From the NCBI RefSeq assembly GCF_000761215.1, contig NZ_CP009438.1:1751001-1815000 (forward strand): a DNA stretch of 64,000 nucleotides, written 5' to 3'. This document shows positions 25,547 to 34,484 of this stretch, piece after piece; the stretch's first letter is position 1; every line of letters starts with the position of its first letter. Under the pieces are notes generated by a model. That model was not told where the DNA came from. It was given only the letters and a program-made list of their open reading frames with translations, and searched no databases. The stretch comes from Streptomyces glaucescens. GTDB taxonomy: Bacteria > Actinomycetota > Actinomycetes > Streptomycetales > Streptomycetaceae. The position numbers and the translations under genes are program-made.

Positions 25547-25933
25547 GTGCACGCATACGACGCTCCCCGCCGCCAGCCCTATCCGTCGGTCCCGCCCCCG
25601 TCGCGCCCGGTCCCCGACCGGAGCGCCCCCTCTCCCACGCCGATCTACGACAAGCTCTACGCCGAGTACGTCAAGTCGTTCCGCGCCCTGCCGGGCGACC
25701 GCAGCGGCGAGGAGAAGCTGGGGTTCACCGCCTTCGGGAGCATCCCGTACGGGGCGGCCTCGCCGAGCGGCTCACCGGGCGGAGCGCTCGCCGGCTCGCT
25801 CGGGGGGTCGTACGGCGCCTACTACGGCGCGGGCGCGAACAGCGCCCGGCAGAGCGGCGGCCAGCCCGCGCAGTGGGAGCGTGTCGGACGGATCCCGGCG
25901 GCGCTGCCCCCGGCCCGGCGCGGCAGCCGCTGA
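25547..25933 (+). CDS. Small Pro/Gly/Tyr-rich hypothetical
   Basis: 128 residues beginning VHAYDAPRRQPYPSV. A Pro-rich N-terminus is followed by a short conserved-looking helix (IYDKLYAEYVKSFRALPGDRSGEEKLGF) and then a Gly/Ser/Tyr-rich segment. It resembles small Streptomyces-specific proteins of unknown role. A TAC-like -10 close to the GTG and no ribosome site hint at a leaderless transcript. It ends at a strong terminator shared with der. Confidence 0.55.
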   Translation: MHAYDAPRRQPYPSVPPPSRPVPDRSAPSPTPIYDKLYAEYVKSFRALPGDRSGEEKLGFTAFGSIPYGAASPSGSPGGALAGSLGGSYGAYYGAGANSARQSGGQPAQWERVGRIPAALPPARRGSR

Positions 25934-25936
25934 CCG

Positions 25937-25980
25937 GACGACGAAGGGGCGGTCCCTGCCGGGGCCGCCCCTTCGTCGTC
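25937..25980. terminator. Bidirectional terminator between small hypothetical and der
   Basis: Perfect 16-bp inverted repeat (GACGACGAAGGGGCGG and its complement) with a 12-nt loop that can itself pair. Confidence 0.9.
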
Positions 25981-25999
25981 ACGTCACTCCGTCGTCACG

Positions 26000-27481
26000 T
26001 CACTTCTTCTTCGCGCCGCGCTTCTCGCGCACCCGCACGGAGATGTGGATCGGGGTGCCCTCGAAGCCGAACTCCTCGCGCAGCCGGCGCTCGATGAAGC
26101 GGCGGTAGCCCGCCTCGATGAAGCCGGAGGCGAAGAGCACGAACCGCGGCGGCTTGGTGCCCGCCTGGGTGCCGAACAGGATGCGCGGCTGCTTGCCGCC
26201 GCGGATCGGGTGGGGGTGGGCGGAGACCAGCTCGCCGAGGAAGGCGTTCAGCCGGCCCGTCGGGACCCGGGTCTCCCAGCCCGCGAGGGCGGTCTCGATC
26301 GCCGGGACCAGCTTCTCCATGTGCCGGCCGGTGCGCGCGGAGACATTGACCCGGGGCGCCCAGGCGACCTGGCCCATCTCGGTCTCGATCTCCCGCTCCA
26401 GGTAGTAGCGGCGCTCCTCGTCGAGGGTGTCCCACTTGTTGAACGCGATGACGAGCGCGCGGCCCGCCTCGACGGCCATGGAGATGATCCGCTGGTCCTG
26501 TACGGAGATCGACTCGGACGCGTCGATCAGGACGACCGCGACCTCCGCCTTCTCCACCGCCGCCGCGGTGCGCAGCGAGGCGTAGTAGTCGGCGCCCTGC
26601 TGGAGGTGGACCCGCTTGCGGATGCCCGCCGTGTCGACGAACTTCCACGTCTTGCCGCCCAGCTCGATCATCTCGTCGACCGGGTCGCGGGTGGTGCCGG
26701 CCAGCTCGTTGACGACGACGCGCTCCTCGCCCGCCACCTTGTTCAGCAGCGAGGACTTGCCGACGTTCGGGCGGCCGATCAGGGCGATGCGGCGCGGGCC
26801 GCCGACGGCGGTGCCGAAGGTCTGCTCCGGGGCCTGCGGCAGCACCTCAAGGACGGCGTCCAGCATGTCGCCGGTGCCGCGGCCGTGCAGCGCGGAGACC
26901 GGGTGCGGCTCACCGAGGCCCAGGGACCACAGGTAGGCCGCGTCGGCCTCGCCGCTCGGGCCGTCGACCTTGTTGGCGCACAGCACGACGGGCTTGCCCG
27001 CCTTGCGCAGCAGCCGCACGACGGCCTCGTCGGTGTCGGTCGCGCCCACCTTGGCGTCGACGACGAAGACCACGGCGTCGGCGGCCTCGATGGCGAACTC
27101 GGCCTGCGCGGCGACGGAGGCGTCGATGCCGAAGACGTCCTGCTCCCAGCCGCCGGTGTCGACGACCTTGAAGCGGCGGCCCGCCCACTCCGCCTCGTAG
27201 GTGACCCGGTCGCGGGTGACGCCCGGCCGGTCCTCGACGACCGCCTCGCGGCGGCCGATGATCCGGTTCACCAGGGTCGACTTGCCGACGTTGGGGCGGC
27301 CGACGACGGCGAGCACCGGCAGCGGGCCGTGCCCGGCCGCCTCGATGGCCCCCTCGACCTCCTCCAGGTCGAAGCCCTCTTCCGCGGCGAGCTCCATGAA
27401 CTCCGCGTACTCGGCGTCGCCGAGCGCCCCGTGGTCGTGCTCGAAACCGTCCGAGCCGCCGGGCTGGATCTGGTCGTTCAT
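26000..27481 (-). CDS. der: GTPase Der (EngA), ribosome assembly
   Basis: 493 residues with two tandem GTPase domains: GRPNVGKST / DTGG / NKVD in the first and GRPNVGKSS / DTAG / NKWD in the second, followed by the KH-like C-terminal domain. There is an acidic N-terminal extension of about 55 residues, common in actinobacteria. Der acts in 50S subunit maturation and is essential. The ATG at 27481 has AGG upstream. It follows the plsC-like gene by 76 bases on the same strand, closing the aroH-tyrA-cmk-plsC-der series. Confidence 0.96.
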   Translation of the reverse strand: MNDQIQPGGSDGFEHDHGALGDAEYAEFMELAAEEGFDLEEVEGAIEAAGHGPLPVLAVVGRPNVGKSTLVNRIIGRREAVVEDRPGVTRDRVTYEAEWAGRRFKVVDTGGWEQDVFGIDASVAAQAEFAIEAADAVVFVVDAKVGATDTDEAVVRLLRKAGKPVVLCANKVDGPSGEADAAYLWSLGLGEPHPVSALHGRGTGDMLDAVLEVLPQAPEQTFGTAVGGPRRIALIGRPNVGKSSLLNKVAGEERVVVNELAGTTRDPVDEMIELGGKTWKFVDTAGIRKRVHLQQGADYYASLRTAAAVEKAEVAVVLIDASESISVQDQRIISMAVEAGRALVIAFNKWDTLDEERRYYLEREIETEMGQVAWAPRVNVSARTGRHMEKLVPAIETALAGWETRVPTGRLNAFLGELVSAHPHPIRGGKQPRILFGTQAGTKPPRFVLFASGFIEAGYRRFIERRLREEFGFEGTPIHISVRVREKRGAKKK

Positions 27482-27557
27482 GAAGTCCGTACCTCGTCGT
27501 TCATCGTGGTGATCGGTGGAACGCCCCGTTCCGGGGTGATCCACTACTCAGTGTCGC

Positions 27558-28205
27558 TCAGCGCCCGGTCAGGCGCCTGGCGTTTTCCAGGTGCAGGGTG
27601 AGCTGCTTCTGGATGCGTCCGGTCGCCTCGTCCAGCGCCGTACGTGTGCGCCGCCCCGAGCCGTCGCCCGCCTGGAACGGGCCGCCGAAGACGACGTCCA
27701 CGCGGCTGCGCAGCGGCGGCAGCGCCTTTATCAACCGTCCGGGCCGCCCGGAACTTCCCAGGACGGCCACCGGCACGACCGGCGCCCCGCTGCGCACCGC
27801 GAAGTAGGCGAGCCCGGCGCGCAGCGAGGCGAAGTCGCCCTCGCCCCGGGTGCCCTCCGGGAAGATGCCCAGCACGCCGCCGTTCTCCAGCACGCCCAGC
27901 GCGCGCGTGATCGCGGTGCGGTCGGTGGTGTCGCGGTCCACCTTCAGCTGGCCGATGCCGGTCAGGAAGGGGTCCAGCGGGCCGACGAACGCCTCCTTCT
28001 TGATCAGGAAGTGCGTCGGCCGGGGCGCCACGCCCATGACCATCGGCCCGTCGATGTTGTGCGAGTGGTTGATCGCGAGGATCACCGGTCCGCTCGGCGG
28101 GACCTTCCAGGCGCCGAGCACCCGGGGCCGCCACAGCCCGTACATCAGCCCGACGCCGATGCGCCGCCCGACCTCGGCACCCCGCGCCGACGGAGCCTCG
28201 CTCAC
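27558..28205 (-). CDS. PlsC-like 1-acylglycerol-3-phosphate acyltransferase
   Basis: 215 residues with the acyltransferase motifs NHSHNIDG (H-x4-D catalytic pair) and FPEGTRG (phosphate binding). It is expected to acylate lysophosphatidate or a related lipid at the inner membrane. The GTG start overlaps the cmk stop (GTGA), and the cmk-plsC-der order is a common actinobacterial block. The specific acceptor is inferred from family. Confidence 0.9.
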   Translation of the reverse strand: MSEAPSARGAEVGRRIGVGLMYGLWRPRVLGAWKVPPSGPVILAINHSHNIDGPMVMGVAPRPTHFLIKKEAFVGPLDPFLTGIGQLKVDRDTTDRTAITRALGVLENGGVLGIFPEGTRGEGDFASLRAGLAYFAVRSGAPVVPVAVLGSSGRPGRLIKALPPLRSRVDVVFGGPFQAGDGSGRRTRTALDEATGRIQKQLTLHLENARRLTGR

Positions 28206-28897
28206 TTCCCGGCCCGCTTCTCCTCGACGAGGGTGACCACGCACTCGACGACCTGCGCCAGCGTGAGGTCGGTGGTGTCCACCTCGACGGCGTCGCCGGC
28301 CTTGGCCAGCGGGGACGTCTTGCGGCTGGAGTCGGCCGCGTCCCGCTTCAGCAGGGCCTCGCGGGTCGCGTTGACGTCGGCGCCCTGCAGTTCGCCGCTG
28401 CGGCGGGCGGCACGCGCCTCCGGGGAGGCGGTGAGGAAGATCTTCAGGTCGGCGTCCGGCAGCACCGTCGTACCGATGTCGCGGCCCTCGACCACGATGC
28501 CCCCCTCGGCGGCGGCCGCGATGGACCGCTGGAGCTCGGTGATCCGGGCCCGCACCTCGGGGACCGCGCTGACCGCGCTGACGCTGGAGGTGACCTCCTG
28601 GGTGCGGATCGGGCCGGAGACGTCCACCCCGTCGACCGTGATGGCCGGGGCCGCCGGGTCCGTGCCCGACACGATCTCCGGCTTCCCCGCCACGGCGGCG
28701 ATCGCGGTCGGGTCGTCGAGGTCGATGCCGTTGGTCACCATCCACCACGTGATCGCCCGGTACTGGGCGCCGGTGTCCAGGTAGCTGAGGCCGAGCCGCG
28801 CGGCCACGGCCTTCGACGTGCTCGACTTGCCCGTGCCCGAGGGGCCGTCGATGGCGACGATCACTGACGGAACGGTCCGGGCGGCGCCGTTTTCCAC
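28202..28897 (-). CDS. cmk: Cytidylate kinase
   Basis: 231 residues with the P-loop GPSGTGKSSTSKAVAARL at the N-terminus, the YLDTGAQYRAITWW substrate segment, and the VVEGRDIGT and DADLKIFLTASPEARAARR blocks of bacterial CMP/dCMP kinases. It phosphorylates CMP and dCMP with ATP. The GTG at 28897 is preferred over an in-frame start upstream that would add a Pro-rich run. The stop overlaps the acyltransferase start. Confidence 0.95.
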   Translation of the reverse strand: MENGAARTVPSVIVAIDGPSGTGKSSTSKAVAARLGLSYLDTGAQYRAITWWMVTNGIDLDDPTAIAAVAGKPEIVSGTDPAAPAITVDGVDVSGPIRTQEVTSSVSAVSAVPEVRARITELQRSIAAAAEGGIVVEGRDIGTTVLPDADLKIFLTASPEARAARRSGELQGADVNATREALLKRDAADSSRKTSPLAKAGDAVEVDTTDLTLAQVVECVVTLVEEKRAGK

Positions 28898-29090
28898 GGG
28901 GGGACACCTTCCTGGTGCGGGTGGCGGGGGCGGGGGCGGTTCGGGTGCCCCGGACAAGGTTACTGGGTGCGGGTCCCCCATCCGGACGAGCGCCCGCCCC
29001 GGAGCACCGGCTCGCACCCGGCGGCCCGGCCCACGCGGGCCCCGGCCCGGAGCGGCGGCCGCCGGGAGCGCCGCGGGCGCGCCGGTCAGG

Positions 29091-30176
29091 TCACTGCCGG
29101 ATCGCCCACCCGCGCTCCCGCAGCGCGGCGCTCAGCACGGCCGCCGCCTTCGGCTCGACCGACAGCTGCACCAGACCGGCCTGCTGTCCCGTCGCGTGCT
29201 CGATCCGCACGTCCTCGATGTTGACCCCGGCCTGCCCGGCGTCCGCGAAGATGCGGGCCAGCTGCCCCGGCTGGTCGTCGATGAGCACGGCCACGGTCTC
29301 GTAGACCCGCGGCGCGGACCCGTGCTTGCCCGGCACCCGGACCTGGCCCGCGTTGCCGCGCCGCAGCACGTCCTCGATGCCGGCGGCGCCCTCGCGCCGC
29401 TCGGCCTCGTCGGAGGACTGGAGGGCGCGCAGGGCGCGTACCGTCTCGTCGAGGTCGGCGGAGACGTCCGCGAGGAGGTCGGCGACCGGTCCGGGATTCG
29501 CGGAGAGGATGTCGATCCACATCCGGGGGTCGGAGGCGGCGATCCGGGTGACGTCCCGGATGCCCTGCCCGCACAGCCGTACGGCGGCCTCCTCCGCGTG
29601 CTCCAGTCGCGCCGCGACCATGCTGGAGACCAGGTGGGGCATGTGCGAGACGAGCGCCACGGCCCGGTCGTGGGCGTCCGCGTCCATCACCACGGGAACG
29701 GCCCGGCAGTGCGAGACCAGCTCCAGCGCGAGGTTGAGCACCTCGGTGTCGGTGTCCCGGGTGGGGGTGAGCACCCAGGGGCGGCCCTCGAAGAGGTCGC
29801 CGGTGGCGGCGAGCGGCCCGGACTTCTCACGGCCGGACATGGGGTGGGTGCCGATGTACGACGACAGGTCGAGGCCGAGCGCTTCCAGCTCGCGCCGCGG
29901 GCCGCCCTTGACGCTGGCCACGTCGACGTAGCCGCGCGCGACCCCGCGCCGCATGGCGTCGGCCAGCACGGCGGCGACGTGCGCGGGCGGGGCGGCGACG
30001 ACGGCGAGGTCGACGGGGCCGTCCGGGGCCTCGTCGGTGCCGGCGCCGAGCGCGGCGGCGGTGCGGGCCTGCTCGGGGTCGTGGTCGTCGAGGTGGACGG
30101 TGACGCCACGCTGGGCGAGGGCCAGGGCGGCGGAGGTGCCGATCAGGCCGGTGCCGATGACGAGTGCGGTCCTCAC
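29091..30176 (-). CDS. tyrA: Prephenate dehydrogenase with ACT domain
   Basis: 361 residues: N-terminal Rossmann NAD(P) fold (ALVIGTGLIGTSAALAL), the IGTHPMSGREKSGP active-site block with the catalytic His, a helical dimer domain, and a C-terminal ACT-type domain (ETVAVLIDDQPGQLARIFADAG...VNIEDVRIEHATG) for tyrosine feedback. It converts prephenate to 4-hydroxyphenylpyruvate. The GTG start overlaps the aroH stop by 4 bases, so the two consecutive tyrosine-pathway enzymes are coupled. Confidence 0.95.
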   Translation of the reverse strand: MRTALVIGTGLIGTSAALALAQRGVTVHLDDHDPEQARTAAALGAGTDEAPDGPVDLAVVAAPPAHVAAVLADAMRRGVARGYVDVASVKGGPRRELEALGLDLSSYIGTHPMSGREKSGPLAATGDLFEGRPWVLTPTRDTDTEVLNLALELVSHCRAVPVVMDADAHDRAVALVSHMPHLVSSMVAARLEHAEEAAVRLCGQGIRDVTRIAASDPRMWIDILSANPGPVADLLADVSADLDETVRALRALQSSDEAERREGAAGIEDVLRRGNAGQVRVPGKHGSAPRVYETVAVLIDDQPGQLARIFADAGQAGVNIEDVRIEHATGQQAGLVQLSVEPKAAAVLSAALRERGWAIRQ

Positions 30177-30535
30177 TGGGCGATGTCCTTGCGCAGAGCG
30201 GCGGCGGCGCCGAGGTAGACGTGGTGGATGCCGGTGCGGGGCCGGTCGGACTCGATGTGGGCGAGCACCCGCACCACGCGGGGCATGGCGCCCTCGACGT
30301 CGAGTTCCTGGGCGCAGATCAGCGGCACGTCGACGATGCCGAGTCCGCGGGCGGCGGCGGCCGGGAAGTCGCTGTGCAGGTCGGGGGTGGCCGTGAACCA
30401 GATGCTGATCAGGTCCTCGGCGGTGAGTCCGTTCCGCTCCAGGATGGCGGTGAGCAGGGCCGCGACCTGCGCGTCCATGTGCTCGGCGTCGTCCCGCTCC
30501 AGTTGGACGGCCCCCCGGACCGCTCGTACCGCCAC
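30173..30535 (-). CDS. aroH: Chorismate mutase, AroH class
   Basis: 120 residues, the exact size and pattern of the trimeric AroH family: VRAVRGAVQLERDDAEHM at the start with the active-site Arg, then TATPDLHSDFPAAAAR and VPLICAQELDVEGAMPRVVRVLAHIE. It converts chorismate to prephenate, the substrate of the coupled tyrA. The GTG start follows GGAG by 8 bases. Confidence 0.93.
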   Translation of the reverse strand: MAVRAVRGAVQLERDDAEHMDAQVAALLTAILERNGLTAEDLISIWFTATPDLHSDFPAAAARGLGIVDVPLICAQELDVEGAMPRVVRVLAHIESDRPRTGIHHVYLGAAAALRKDIAQ

Positions 30536-30585
30536 GGCGCTGCTCCTTGCTGTGTACGTACCGGATCTGCGTCCGGCCAGCCTAG

Positions 30586-30975
30586 TCAGCCGGGGGCCGC
30601 CGGGCGCCCGGCGCCCGTCACCTGAGACGGCGCCCGCCCGTGCCCGGCCGGTGTGCCGGGCCGGGTCGGGCGTTGCGGAGCGCGCCCGTGGCGACCGGCT
30701 CGTCCCGGTACCGGAAGCGCCCGGTCCGGCCGTCCGTCCGGCCGTCCGGCCGGACGTCGCGGTGCGCGGTCCGGGCCGAGGGCGAGCGCCGTCCGGGTGT
30801 CGTCGGTGACGAGCGCGGGCCGGGGCAGGTCCGTGTCCCGCCGGGGGCCGGACTCGGCGGGGATCACCGCCACGGCGTCGAACTCGGCCGCAAGGCCGAG
30901 GGAGGGCGGTTGCCGGGAGCGCTCCGGTCGCGGCGCGCGTTCCGGCACGCGGATCACCGTCCGTCTTGCCGCCAC
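30586..30975 (-). CDS. Doubtful Arg/Pro-rich ORF
   Basis: 129 codons starting GTG. The first half (RTVIRVPERAP...AVIPAESGPRRDTDLPRPALVTDDTRTALAL) reads somewhat like a real protein; the second half is Arg/Pro/Gly-rich and looks like random GC-rich sequence. No family, ribosome site or neighbour supports it. It may be a decayed gene in the 480-bp gap between rluB and aroH. Confidence 0.2.
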   Translation of the reverse strand: MAARRTVIRVPERAPRPERSRQPPSLGLAAEFDAVAVIPAESGPRRDTDLPRPALVTDDTRTALALGPDRAPRRPAGRPDGRPDRALPVPGRAGRHGRAPQRPTRPGTPAGHGRAPSQVTGAGRPAAPG

Positions 30976-31015
30976 TCCGACGACGAGGGGGACGGTGATC
31001 CGCCGGAAGGCCGGT

Positions 31016-32134
31016 CTAGAGGTCGACTTCCTTCATCAGCATCCCGACCTCCGTGTTGGACAGCCGCCGCAGCCAGCCCGACTTCTGGTCGCCGAGGGTG
31101 ATCGGGCCGAAGGCGGTGCGCACCAGCTTCTCGACCGGGAAGCCGGCCTCCGCGAGCATGCGGCGCACGATGTGCTTGCGGCCCTCGTGCAGGGTCACCT
31201 CGACCAGGTAGTTCTTGCCGGTCTGCTCGACGACCCGGAAGTGGTCCGCGCGGGCGTAGCCGTCCTCCAGCTGGATGCCGTCCTTCAGCCGCTTGCCCAG
31301 GTCGCGCGGGATGGGCCCGACGATCGCGGCCAGGTACGTCTTCTTCACGCCGTACCTGGGGTGGGTCAGCCGGTGCGCCAGCTCGCCGTGGTTGGTGAGC
31401 AGGATGACACCCTCGGTCTCGGTGTCCAGCCGCCCCACGTGGAAGAGCCGGGTCTCCCGGTTGGTGACGTAGTCACCGAGGCACTGCCGCCCCTCCGGGT
31501 CCTCCATGGTGGAGACGACGCCGGCCGGCTTGTTCAGCGAGAAGAACTGGTAGGACTGGGTGGCCACGGTGAGCCCGTCCACCTTGATCTCGTCCTTCTC
31601 CGGGTCGACGCGCTTGCCCTGCTCCAGGACGATCTCGCCGTTCACCTCGACGCGGGCCTGCTCGATCAGCTCCTCGCAGGCACGCCGGGAGCCGTAGCCC
31701 GCGCGCGCGAGCACCTTCTGCAGCCGCTCGCCCTCCTGCTCGGCGCCGGGGAAGGTCTTGGGCAGCTTGACGTCCTTCCTGCCCGCGTACCGCTCCCGGT
31801 TGCGCTCCTCGATCCGGGCCTCGTACTCCCGCGAGGTCGCCGGGGCCGACCGTCCGCGCTGCTGGGGCTTGCGCGGACCGCCCTTGGCGCCGCCGCGGGC
31901 CGTCGGGCCGCGCCCCGACTTCGGGCCGTCCTGGGTGGCGCCGGGGCCGACGTCGTAGCGCCGCTCCTCCGGGCGGGGCCTCTTCGGCCGGCCGCTGCCC
32001 TGCTTGTCGTCGCGGTTGTTGCCGGCGCCGCGGAAGTTGCCGCGCCCACCGCCGCTCCCGCCGCGGCCGCCGCTGTTGCCACCACGGCTCCCGCCGTTGT
32101 TTCCGCTGCTGTTCCTGCCGCTGCTGCTTCGCAT
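31016..32134 (-). CDS. rluB: 23S rRNA pseudouridine synthase RluB-like
   Basis: 372 residues. A Ser/Gly/Asn/Arg-rich N-terminal extension of about 120 residues (SGNNGGSRGGNSGG and similar) is followed by an S4 RNA-binding domain (RLQKVLARAGYGSRRACEELI) and the RsuA/RluB catalytic domain with the nucleophile Asp in VGRLDTETEGVILLTN. It would isomerise a uridine in 23S rRNA helix 89-92 or 16S; RluB is most likely given the scpB-rluB neighbourhood. The ATG overlaps the scpB stop (TGATG). The low-complexity N-terminus is unusual but seen in other actinobacterial members. Confidence 0.88.
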   Translation of the reverse strand: MRSSSGRNSSGNNGGSRGGNSGGRGGSGGGRGNFRGAGNNRDDKQGSGRPKRPRPEERRYDVGPGATQDGPKSGRGPTARGGAKGGPRKPQQRGRSAPATSREYEARIEERNRERYAGRKDVKLPKTFPGAEQEGERLQKVLARAGYGSRRACEELIEQARVEVNGEIVLEQGKRVDPEKDEIKVDGLTVATQSYQFFSLNKPAGVVSTMEDPEGRQCLGDYVTNRETRLFHVGRLDTETEGVILLTNHGELAHRLTHPRYGVKKTYLAAIVGPIPRDLGKRLKDGIQLEDGYARADHFRVVEQTGKNYLVEVTLHEGRKHIVRRMLAEAGFPVEKLVRTAFGPITLGDQKSGWLRRLSNTEVGMLMKEVDL

Positions 32135-32763
32135 CAAAGTTCCGTCTTGTCGTCTGCGTCCTGGGAGTCCGGAGCGTCCGGATCGAACGACGGCACGCCT
32201 TCCAGGGTCTCGGCCTCGATCGCCTCCGCCTCCGGGAGGAAGGGCGCGAGCTCCGGGAGCTCGTCCAGACCGCGCAGGCCCATCCGCTCCAGGAAGTAGT
32301 TCGTCGTCCTGTACAGGATCGCACCTGTTTCGGGTTCCGTGCCCGCCTCCTCGACCAGCCCGCGCTGGAGGAGGGTGCGCATGACGCCGTCGCAGTTGAC
32401 CCCGCGGACGGCCGAGACCCGGCTGCGGCTCACGGGCTGGCGGTAGGCGACGACCGCGAGCGTCTCCAGCGCGGCCTGGGTGAGCCGGGCCGTCTGGCCG
32501 TCCAGGACGAGGCGTTCGACGGCCGCCGCGTACTCGGGACGGGTGTAGAAGCGCCAGCCGCCCGCGACGAACCGCAGCTCGAACCCGCGGCCCTGCGCGG
32601 CGTACTCGTCGGCCAGTTCGCGCAGCGCGTCGGCGATCTGCCGCCGGGGCCGCGCCAGGATCCTCGCCAGGTGCTCCTCGGTGGCGGGCTCGTCCACGAC
32701 CATCAGGACGGCCTCCAGGGCGGGCCTGAGATCGAGTGCGGCGACCGTCTCCTCGCTCGTCAC
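32134..32763 (-). CDS. scpB: Segregation and condensation protein ScpB
   Basis: 209 residues with two winged-helix domains (LRPALEAVLMVVDEPATEEHLA, then LTQAALETLAVVAYRQPVSRSRVSAVRGV and TTNYFLERMGL), the kleisin-partner subunit of the Smc-ScpAB condensin. The GTG overlaps the scpA stop by 4 bases and the stop overlaps rluB, a tight coupling. An acidic C-terminal tail follows the second domain. Confidence 0.95.
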   Translation of the reverse strand: MTSEETVAALDLRPALEAVLMVVDEPATEEHLARILARPRRQIADALRELADEYAAQGRGFELRFVAGGWRFYTRPEYAAAVERLVLDGQTARLTQAALETLAVVAYRQPVSRSRVSAVRGVNCDGVMRTLLQRGLVEEAGTEPETGAILYRTTNYFLERMGLRGLDELPELAPFLPEAEAIEAETLEGVPSFDPDAPDSQDADDKTEL

Positions 32764-33902
32764 GCCTTCTCCTCCTCCTTCGGCTGCTCGGGCGGCCGGT
32801 CGAACTCGTCGGTCACCAGGGGCCGGTCGTCGCCGTCCCCGCCGGTCCAGCGCACCAGCAGGTCCCCGAGGGCGGTCTCCTGCTCCAGGGCCACCGCCTT
32901 CTCCCGGTACAGCTCCAGCAGCGCCAGGAACCGGGCCACGACGGTGAGGGTGTCGTCGGTGTCCTCCACCAGCGCGCGGAAGCTCGCCTCGCCCAGCTCC
33001 CTGAGCCGGGCCACCACGATCCCCGCCTGCTCCCGCACGCTGACCAGCGGGGCGTGGATGTGGTCGACGTACACCTGCGGTTTCGGTCTCGGCTGCATCG
33101 CCTTGACCGCGAGCCTCGCGAACCCCTCCGCGCCGATGCTGATGACGACCTCGGGCAGCAGCTCGGCGTGCCGGGGCTCCAGGCCGACGGTGCGCGGGTG
33201 GCGGCGGGCCTCGTCCTCCAGCCGCCCGCTGAAGATGTCCGCGACCTGCTTGTACGCCCGGTACTGGAGCAGCCGCGCGAAGAGCAGGTCCCGCGCCTCC
33301 AGGAGCGCCAGGTCGGCCTCGTCCTCCACCTCGGCCGCGGGCAGCAGCCGGGCCGCCTTCAGGTCGAGCAGGGTGGCCGCGACGACCAGGAACTCGGTCG
33401 TCCGGTCGAGGTCCCACTCCGGGCCCCTCGCCCGGATGTGCGCCATGAACTCGTCGGTCACCTTCGACAGGGCGACCTCGGTGACGTCCAGTTTGTGCCG
33501 GGAGATCAGCTGGAGCAGCAGGTCGAACGGGCCCTCGAAGTTGGCGAGCCGCACCGTGAAGACACCGTCGTCGGCGGCCTCGGGCTCCGGCTGGGCGGGC
33601 TCGCGCTCGACGGGCTCCGGCTGGGCGGGCTCGGGCTCGGCGGGCTCCGGCTCGGCGGGCTCGCGCCCGACGGGCTCGGGCTCGGTGGGCTCCGGCTCGG
33701 ACACGGCCGCTGCGGGCCCGGGTTCCGCAGCGACAGCCTGCGGCTCCGGCTCCGGCTGGGGTTCCCGCACGACCGGTGCGGTCTCCCGGTCCCGCGGCTC
33801 GGCGGGGGCCTCGTGCGGCTCCGCCGACGGCGTCCCGGGCCCCCTGCCCAGCGCGCGCCGGCGCCCGGCACGGCCGGAGGCGGAAGCGTCGTACGAGGTC
33901 AT
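32760..33902 (-). CDS. scpA: Kleisin ScpA with long Glu/Pro N-terminal extension
   Basis: 380 residues against about 250-270 for the family. Residues about 115-380 are the kleisin ScpA: FTVRLANFEGPFDLLLQLISRHKLDVTEV, then the helical middle and a C-terminal winged helix (DTLTVVARFLALLELYREKAV). The first about 113 residues are mostly Glu-Pro repeats (EPEPAEPEPAQPEP), encoded by degenerate 15-bp direct repeats (33585-33705). ScpA bridges Smc heads. It follows the RHH-like gene by 18 bases and couples to scpB. The extension may be an acidic spacer or protein-contact arm. Confidence 0.93.
   Translation of the reverse strand: MTSYDASASGRAGRRRALGRGPGTPSAEPHEAPAEPRDRETAPVVREPQPEPEPQAVAAEPGPAAAVSEPEPTEPEPVGREPAEPEPAEPEPAQPEPVEREPAQPEPEAADDGVFTVRLANFEGPFDLLLQLISRHKLDVTEVALSKVTDEFMAHIRARGPEWDLDRTTEFLVVAATLLDLKAARLLPAAEVEDEADLALLEARDLLFARLLQYRAYKQVADIFSGRLEDEARRHPRTVGLEPRHAELLPEVVISIGAEGFARLAVKAMQPRPKPQVYVDHIHAPLVSVREQAGIVVARLRELGEASFRALVEDTDDTLTVVARFLALLELYREKAVALEQETALGDLLVRWTGGDGDDRPLVTDEFDRPPEQPKEEEKA
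33585..33705 (-). repeat. Degenerate 15-bp direct repeats in scpA 5' region
   Basis: Repeats of the form GGCTCGGGCTCGGCG (plus strand) encode the Glu-Pro tract; several units are identical to their neighbours. Confidence 0.8.
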
Positions 33903-33920
33903 GGCCCCCGCAGGCTACCG

Positions 33921-34484
33921 CTACCGCCCCCGGAGCCGCCTCACGAGGATGCTGGCGTCCCCCCGGGTCTCCAGGTCGGCGAGCACGACGGCCACGGCCT
34001 CGCGCACGATCCGGCCCCGGTCGACGGCGAGCCCGTGCTCGCCGCGGAGCACGAGACGCGCGTGCTCCAGGTCCATGAGCTCCTCGGCGGAGACATAGAC
34101 GGTGATCTTCTCGTCGTGGCGCTCGCGTCCGCTCGGCCGCCGCGTGGCCGTCCGTCCGCGCTTGCGGGGCGCGGCCGCGGCAGAACCTTCCTGCGCCGGC
34201 TGGCGCCGCGCGGGGCGCTCCCCGGTGGCGGTCCGGCTGCGGGACTCGCCCGCCTCGGCGGCGTCGGGGTCCGCGGGCATGTGCTCGGCGCCGTCGCCGT
34301 CGCCGCCTTGCGCGGGCACGGCGTGCGGGGCGTCGTCCGCGATCGCCGGGTCGCTCTCGCCGGCCGGGGCCGGCACCCGGGGCTCGCCGCCCGCCGGGCG
34401 CCGGGGAGTGGACGGCTGGAGTGCCATGCCCCCTGTCGTGCGGAACAGTTCGTCGGCCCCCGGCAGACTCACTCGGCGTGACAC
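33921..34484 (-). CDS. Ribbon-helix-helix-like protein between parA and scpA
   Basis: 187 residues. The N-terminal about 120 are disordered (Pro/Ala/Arg rich with a basic PRKRGRTATRRPSGRERH run). The C-terminal about 65 residues start EKITVYVSAEELMDLEHARLVLR and continue VDRGRIVREAVAVVLADLE, a strand-helix-helix pattern like the DNA-binding fold of MetJ/Arc/ParG-type proteins. The GTG start overlaps the parA-like stop by 16 bases, so it is translationally linked to it. It may be the DNA-binding partner of that ATPase. No named family; the RHH call is from pattern only. Confidence 0.7.
   Translation of the reverse strand: MSRRVSLPGADELFRTTGGMALQPSTPRRPAGGEPRVPAPAGESDPAIADDAPHAVPAQGGDGDGAEHMPADPDAAEAGESRSRTATGERPARRQPAQEGSAAAAPRKRGRTATRRPSGRERHDEKITVYVSAEELMDLEHARLVLRGEHGLAVDRGRIVREAVAVVLADLETRGDASILVRRLRGR

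Noticed and set aside
30653..32299. 548-codon plus-strand ORF across rluB
   Set aside because: Antisense to rluB and scpB, low-complexity, no motif.
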